This document shows, in pieces, positions 42,940-47,391 of a stretch of 47,391 nt of DNA. Numbering within the stretch: the first letter of the stretch is position 1; each line of letters starts with the position of its first letter. This stretch comes from Phocaeicola_A sp045545095. Lineage in GTDB: Bacteria; Bacteroidota; Bacteroidia; Bacteroidales; Bacteroidaceae. The DNA lies in the NCBI GenBank assembly GCA_045545095.1, contig JAZQAG010000017.1, positions 1-47,391 on the forward strand. Direction: 5' to 3'. Under the pieces are notes generated by a model. The model did not search any database and was not told the DNA's origin. It worked only from the letters and a program-made list of their open reading frames with translations. Position numbers and translations under genes: made by a program.

Positions 42940-43006
42940 CAAAGATAAAAACCACCTTAATAATAGGCTTTGCAGTTTGTTTCGTATGATTTCTTTTTTG
43001 TTGCAT
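42940..43006 (-). promoter_or_regulatory. Operator and -7 element of the 1264-residue protein gene
   Basis: On the minus strand ATGCAACAAAAAAGAAAT (43006-42989) precedes TATCTTTG (42947-42940) by 42 nt. A -33 TTG is absent. The rest of the 321-bp intergenic region (42869-43189) holds overlapping short frames on both strands (42922-43170 minus, 42977-43186 plus) that I do not accept as genes. Confidence 0.65.
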
Positions 43007-43189
43007 CCTCCAAAATATATGATGAATAGGTATTTTAATGCCAAAGACAGAAAATACAGAAGAATTACAGAAGCACCGTATGCCAAGAAACAGACATGGG
43101 CTCCAACGCCAAAACGAGGAACCCGCGTCTGCAACAAGGATACCACCTCTCCCATTGGGAAATATAGCATCCTTTTTTTAGTTTAAGCA

Positions 43190-46100
43190 TTATCCTATCT
43201 CTTCAGAGGTACTATGCGCCTGATTCTCGACATATTCAGAAGGAGATACCCCAAAATGTTTACGGAAAACAGTAGAGAAATGAGCCAAATTTGAAAATCC
43301 TACGGTATAAGCCACCTGAGTGACATTGACTTTTTGCTCACGAAGTAACCGCGCGGCCTGTTCAAGACGTATATTACGTAAGAACTCACTCGTGGATATA
43401 CCAGTCATCTCTTTCATGCGACGATGCAACTGCGCACGACTGATTCCGACTTCTTGTGTCAGCATATCTACATTGAAGTCACTATCCGACAAATTTTTGT
43501 TGACGACCTTCATAATACGCTCCATCAACTGCTCGTCAAGCCCTTTAACCTCACGTTTCTCCAGTTTATCCACTTGTTGCTGTACCCCAGAGAACTTACC
43601 ACGCAACAAATGGCGACTGGCGATAAGATTCTCTATACTCATATGCAACTCCTCCATATCAAAAGGCTTAGGCAAGAAGGCGTCAGCGCCCCGTTCCAAT
43701 CCCTCCAAACGATTTCCAATATCTGCTTTGGAAGTCAACATAATGACTGGGATATGAGATATGTTGACATTGGTCTTTATCATACGAAGCATGGTAAATC
43801 CATCCATCTCCGGCATCATGACATCACTGATAACCAAATCATAATCTCCTGTCAACAGTTCTTTTAATCCCTCTTTACCATTGGGACTGATACCAAACTT
43901 ATAATATTGTCCCAACTCTGTAGAAATATAGTGAGCAATTTCCAGATCATCATCCACGACCAATACACGATGACGCGTACGGCGGGAAGTCTTTCCTTTT
44001 TCCATAGTAGCATCTTCCTCGACTTTAGAAGCCGCTATTTCCTCTTCCGTCAAATGAACCTTCCCCAAAGGAAGCGTCACAACAAAGCTTGCTCCACGTT
44101 GTCCATCGGTACGTCCCATGGCTTCAATTGTTCCCTGATGCATATCCACGATCATTTTACAGAGATTCAGACCGATGCCCGTTCCATTGATATGCATGCG
44201 GCGCGAGTTACCGCCTTGGTAGAATCGGTCAAAAATATGCTTTGCCACCTCTTTATCCAATCCTATGCCAGTATCACGAACCTCGATAGTCATACGCTTC
44301 TCATCATGAGACAGCAAGATTTCCACCATTCCACCGTCATAAGAATATTTGAATGCATTGGAGAGCAAATTGGTTACCACCTTGTCAAATTGGCTACGAT
44401 CAACCCAAACATCAAGTTCATCTATACCATCATGCTGGAACAGGAACTTTATATTGCGTTCGCGAGCACTATACTCGTACATCTTATAGATACCGAAAAT
44501 AAACCTTACCATTTCGGTCTGTTGACGATGCAGTTTCATCTGCTGCTTATCAATTTTTCGTACATCCAATATCTGATTCACCAAATCCAGCACCCGTTTG
44601 GCATTACGTTCAATGGTATCAATATCCCGTAAAGCATCAAATTGGCTATTATCCATGCGTCGTTTCAAATTAGCCAAAGGGCTGAATATAAGTGTCAAAG
44701 GAGAACGTATATCATGCGTGGCATTGATAAGGAATTTCATTTTCTCTTCATTCAACTGTTCCGACATGCGGCGCCGATAGGTAAACACGATGTAGCCTAC
44801 CATAGCCAAGACCAACAACAGATAAATAGTATAAGCCCACGTTGTACGATACCACGGCGCACGAATATTTACCCGGATAAGTTTGATTGGTGAATATACA
44901 TCTCCATGGAGAGCACGTGCCTCAATATCATACTGACCATGCTGAATAAAATTGTTGATAAACGTATTGTCGCCTTCCACATTCTTAATCCATTTACCTC
45001 CATTCACACGGAATTCATAAGTCACATTGTAGGAACTTACAAAATCATGTTGCGAGAAAGTCATAGCGACTGTGTGATCCAAATGAGACAACGTAAATAC
45101 TGAAGTTTCAGATACTGCTTTATCCGTAACTTCCACATCATTAAGCACCGTATGGGCATTGACAGCCACTCCATTGACCGTAAAAGAGGTGAGCGTCAGA
45201 GCATCGGAAGATGTGGCTTTCTCCTGAATTTTCTTTGGAGAGAAAGCGACAAGACCATCGTTGTGTCCAAAATAAACCATATCAGCCTCGGTATGCATAC
45301 CTACTCCATGCAGATACTCCTTCTTTTCCAAGCCATTGCCTGTTATGTGACCAATAAAGCGTCCCTTGTCAGCGCTATACTGCCAAATACCCATGGAAGT
45401 AGAACACCACAGGTCCCCATCATTGGATTGGACAATATAATTGATAATCTTATTGTTCAATTGCTCACTGTTTGGGAAAGGCTGCATGATACTATTTTTA
45501 CGGTCATACAGGAACAGACCTTGGTCTGTTCCTATGGCAATATTGCCATCGCGCAATTCGCAAAGAGAGAAGCACATGATATTCTCAAGTTGTTGCTGCC
45601 ATCCCTGGGAAAGGAAACTTCCTGTTTTTGGTTCATAACAGGATATACCCGTAGAAGTTCCCAACCAAATGAGTCCATTATAATCAGCCGTCATACAAAG
45701 AACCCAATTATTACACAAGTAGCCTAATTCATCGCTACCATTTGTCATAGTACAATTTTTCAGTTCATTGGTTTCCGGATTATAAATACAAAATCCCCGT
45801 GAAAATACAGATACATAGACATTTCCTGCATCATCTGTTGTAATCTCATTAATCTTCTCGCAATCAAAAGAGAAACGCAAATCCGAACGACCGGTCAAGG
45901 GATTATAAGCATACAATGCATCATTCGTTCCAAGCCAATAACGCCCTTGTTTGTCCCGATAAATAAACTCTACGGCAGGAGGAGCATCAGGATGTGCCAC
46001 AACTCGTCCTTGAGAATCAAAGCCATAAACACCAACGTTCTGAACAGTACACCAAGTGATTCCACAATCACCTTCGCACACCGAAGTTATAAAAGAACCC

Positions 46101-47110
46101 AATTGAATCTGCTGTTTCTCAAAACTCCACGAAGCGAAAAGACGTTCATACTGACTGACCATCAGCAATCCCTTCCGTTCCAATCCCAACCACATATTAC
46201 CCTCACGGTCAAACAATATGGCTGTCAATTTAGAAGTCTCAAGATTAACTCCCAAAGCATCTACACTGACCCGTTGTAACTTACGGCTACCAACAGGAAG
46301 ACAGAATAATCCTTTTCCACGCGTTCCTATGTATATATTTCCATCTGCATCCACATTAGCCACATTAAAGAATGCTTCATCTGCGGTACCCAAAACACTC
46401 ATATCAATATCAGCATCCACCATTTGGCCACCACGATAATTCATAAAGCCATTATAACAAACAATAAACAACTCATCTGCTCTCTCTATGAATGCAACAG
46501 GCTCCCCTGCTGTTGAGTTGTATCTATAATATACATTATCAGCTTTCAGGATGATTGATTTATTGATAGCACGACGCCACAAACGCCGTTTGGAATCTTC
46601 ATAAAGTTGTTCATAATAAGGCTCATCCTCCTCGGGAGTATAATCGGACGTAGGATTCATAGCAAGATCTTCCCCTATCAAATAAGCTCCGTACCCGGAA
46701 GTACTCACAAAAAGATTTCCATCAGACAATTCTGACAGATGAGCGATACGGGGGCGATATCCATTAGGGAATTCATAATGAACAAAGGAGTCCATCTCCG
46801 GATCATACCGGTCCAAGCCACGGTTGGTACCGACCCATACATATCCATTACGGTCGCACAACAAACTCACCACTGCATTATGACACAAGGAAGATGCCTT
46901 GGATTCATCATGCAGATAAGTAATAAACTGATAACCGTCATACTTGTTCAGACCATAATCTGTAGCGATCCAAATATTTCCATATTTATCCTGACACAAA
47001 GCTTTGATAATACTATTCGAAAAACGGTCTGAGGAAATGAACTGACCTACTTGTGCCATGGATGAGACAACGATTCTGAAACAAATCAAAAACAATATTA
47101 CTCTTTTCAT
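43190..47110 (-). CDS. Hybrid two-component system regulator (sensor kinase-REC-AraC)
   Basis: 1306 residues, the typical HTCS length. Order: signal peptide (ends VVSSMAQ); ~700-residue periplasmic two-component propeller (repeated GNIWIATDYGLNKYDG-like blades, e.g. GYVWVGTNRGLDRYD) and Y_Y_Y domain; transmembrane helix ~752-773; HisKA with NATHDIRSPLTL (phospho-His799); HATPase (VTNLLSNAFKYSYDGG, VRDTGIGLD, GTGIGLNLCKMI); receiver domain with VVDDDLEIA and phospho-Asp1096 (VISDVMMPEMDG); and a C-terminal AraC HTH (~1215-1300, ISRAQLHRRMKEMTGIS, VAYTVGFSNLAHFSTVFRKH). HTCS proteins sense oligosaccharides in the periplasm and activate their own utilisation locus. The candidate operator upstream suggests autoregulation. 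Confidence 0.96.
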   Translation of the reverse strand: MKRVILFLICFRIVVSSMAQVGQFISSDRFSNSIIKALCQDKYGNIWIATDYGLNKYDGYQFITYLHDESKASSLCHNAVVSLLCDRNGYVWVGTNRGLDRYDPEMDSFVHYEFPNGYRPRIAHLSELSDGNLFVSTSGYGAYLIGEDLAMNPTSDYTPEEDEPYYEQLYEDSKRRLWRRAINKSIILKADNVYYRYNSTAGEPVAFIERADELFIVCYNGFMNYRGGQMVDADIDMSVLGTADEAFFNVANVDADGNIYIGTRGKGLFCLPVGSRKLQRVSVDALGVNLETSKLTAILFDREGNMWLGLERKGLLMVSQYERLFASWSFEKQQIQLGSFITSVCEGDCGITWCTVQNVGVYGFDSQGRVVAHPDAPPAVEFIYRDKQGRYWLGTNDALYAYNPLTGRSDLRFSFDCEKINEITTDDAGNVYVSVFSRGFCIYNPETNELKNCTMTNGSDELGYLCNNWVLCMTADYNGLIWLGTSTGISCYEPKTGSFLSQGWQQQLENIMCFSLCELRDGNIAIGTDQGLFLYDRKNSIMQPFPNSEQLNNKIINYIVQSNDGDLWCSTSMGIWQYSADKGRFIGHITGNGLEKKEYLHGVGMHTEADMVYFGHNDGLVAFSPKKIQEKATSSDALTLTSFTVNGVAVNAHTVLNDVEVTDKAVSETSVFTLSHLDHTVAMTFSQHDFVSSYNVTYEFRVNGGKWIKNVEGDNTFINNFIQHGQYDIEARALHGDVYSPIKLIRVNIRAPWYRTTWAYTIYLLLVLAMVGYIVFTYRRRMSEQLNEEKMKFLINATHDIRSPLTLIFSPLANLKRRMDNSQFDALRDIDTIERNAKRVLDLVNQILDVRKIDKQQMKLHRQQTEMVRFIFGIYKMYEYSARERNIKFLFQHDGIDELDVWVDRSQFDKVVTNLLSNAFKYSYDGGMVEILLSHDEKRMTIEVRDTGIGLDKEVAKHIFDRFYQGGNSRRMHINGTGIGLNLCKMIVDMHQGTIEAMGRTDGQRGASFVVTLPLGKVHLTEEEIAASKVEEDATMEKGKTSRRTRHRVLVVDDDLEIAHYISTELGQYYKFGISPNGKEGLKELLTGDYDLVISDVMMPEMDGFTMLRMIKTNVNISHIPVIMLTSKADIGNRLEGLERGADAFLPKPFDMEELHMSIENLIASRHLLRGKFSGVQQQVDKLEKREVKGLDEQLMERIMKVVNKNLSDSDFNVDMLTQEVGISRAQLHRRMKEMTGISTSEFLRNIRLEQAARLLREQKVNVTQVAYTVGFSNLAHFSTVFRKHFGVSPSEYVENQAHSTSEEIG

Positions 47111-47174
47111 TGCATATTTATAGTTTCAAGGTTCTGTTTTGCAATTTTCATCATATAAGATGAAATAACATCTG

Positions 47175-47242
47175 CAAAGATAAGACATCTTTGAGACATA
47201 CCAAACAATATCTCGTCTCATGCGCTTTATTTTTTGTTGCAC
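47175..47242 (-). promoter_or_regulatory. Operator and promoter of the hybrid regulator gene
   Basis: On the minus strand GTGCAACAAAAAATAAAG (47242-47225) lies 43 nt before TATCTTTG (47182-47175). Here a TTTG at 47205-47202 gives a proper -33 element (19-nt spacing), consistent with some basal expression plus autoregulation. Confidence 0.7.
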
Positions 47243-47278
47243 GTCTCAAAAGTGAAAGAAGTGATGCCAGAAAATAAA

Positions 47279-47308
47279 TTTAGGCGCGGATATAAATCTG
47301 CGCCTAAA
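47279..47308. terminator. Hairpin terminator upstream of the regulator gene
   Basis: TTTAGGCGC (47279-47287) pairs perfectly with 47300-47308 across a 12-nt loop. On the minus strand it is followed by TAAATTTATTTTC. It would stop transcription arriving from the right-hand neighbour outside the window. Bases 47309-47391 show nothing further. Confidence 0.65.
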
Positions 47309-47391
47309 AATTTGGAATGCATCATTTTAACACATTCCCTTTTATTACTGAAGGAAGAGGTTCTTCTGCAATTTGGTTGAAATTAGGGGGG

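Noticed and set aside
42922..43186. Small genes on either strand between the regulator and the 1264-residue protein
   Set aside because: The two frames are mutually exclusive, overlap the predicted promoter and operator, and neither has a recognisable domain; kept only as a low-interest finding.

Overview
The window looks like a chromosome segment of a gut Bacteroides (or close Bacteroidales relative). The evidence is promoters with the Bacteroidetes TAnnTTTG -7 element, a hybrid two-component system next to xylan-type glycosidase and esterase genes, PPi-dependent phosphofructokinase, a malic enzyme fused to a phosphotransacetylase-like domain, and secreted proteins with Por/T9SS-like C-terminal tails. 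No rRNA, tRNA, CRISPR array, transposase or phage gene is recognisable.

Layout. 1-773: no gene; 31-bp-spaced short repeats, a compact repeat element (121-244), and a promoter followed by a ~350-nt structured leader. 774-5609 (+): a very large FG-GAP/Ig-like surface protein. 5702-14674 (mostly -): GH25 muramidase, pfp, a recJ-recQ-TPR operon, gdhA and a small two-helix membrane protein too short for usual gene calling. 14776-17073 (-): malic enzyme. 17519-24206 (+): TetR regulator, TolC-like protein, lipoprotein adaptor, RND pump and a PII-like companion, an efflux operon divergent from maeB. 24299-25133 (-): a small helical protein and an acyltransferase, translationally adjacent. 25331-30479 (+): an aromatic amino acid operon (pheA, aminotransferase, DAHP synthase-chorismate mutase, tyrA) ending unexpectedly in a secreted pectinesterase. 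It is headed by a leader peptide with eleven consecutive Phe/Tyr codons and a terminator/antiterminator, i.e. a transcription attenuator. 30776-47110 (-): a polysaccharide-utilisation cluster that looks suited to acetylated or feruloylated arabinoxylan: CE6-CE1 esterase, tandem GH43, CE1 esterase, GH43, a 1264-residue probable binding protein and the hybrid two-component sensor/AraC regulator. No SusC/SusD pair lies inside the window.

The three strongest observations are: (1) an 18-bp motif (core TGCAACAAA) located 42-43 nt upstream of the -7 element of three promoters in the polysaccharide cluster, including the regulator's own, making it a candidate operator for that regulator; (2) the Phe/Tyr attenuator of the aromatic operon, with an ACT domain in PheA that lacks the usual ESRP motif; (3) a nested-hairpin leader before the FG-GAP gene whose stem sequence GAGAACAAGCA recurs exactly across the start codon, suggesting alternative pairing that controls translation. 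Everything here was read by eye from sequence. Family assignments rest on motifs and family knowledge, not on database searches.
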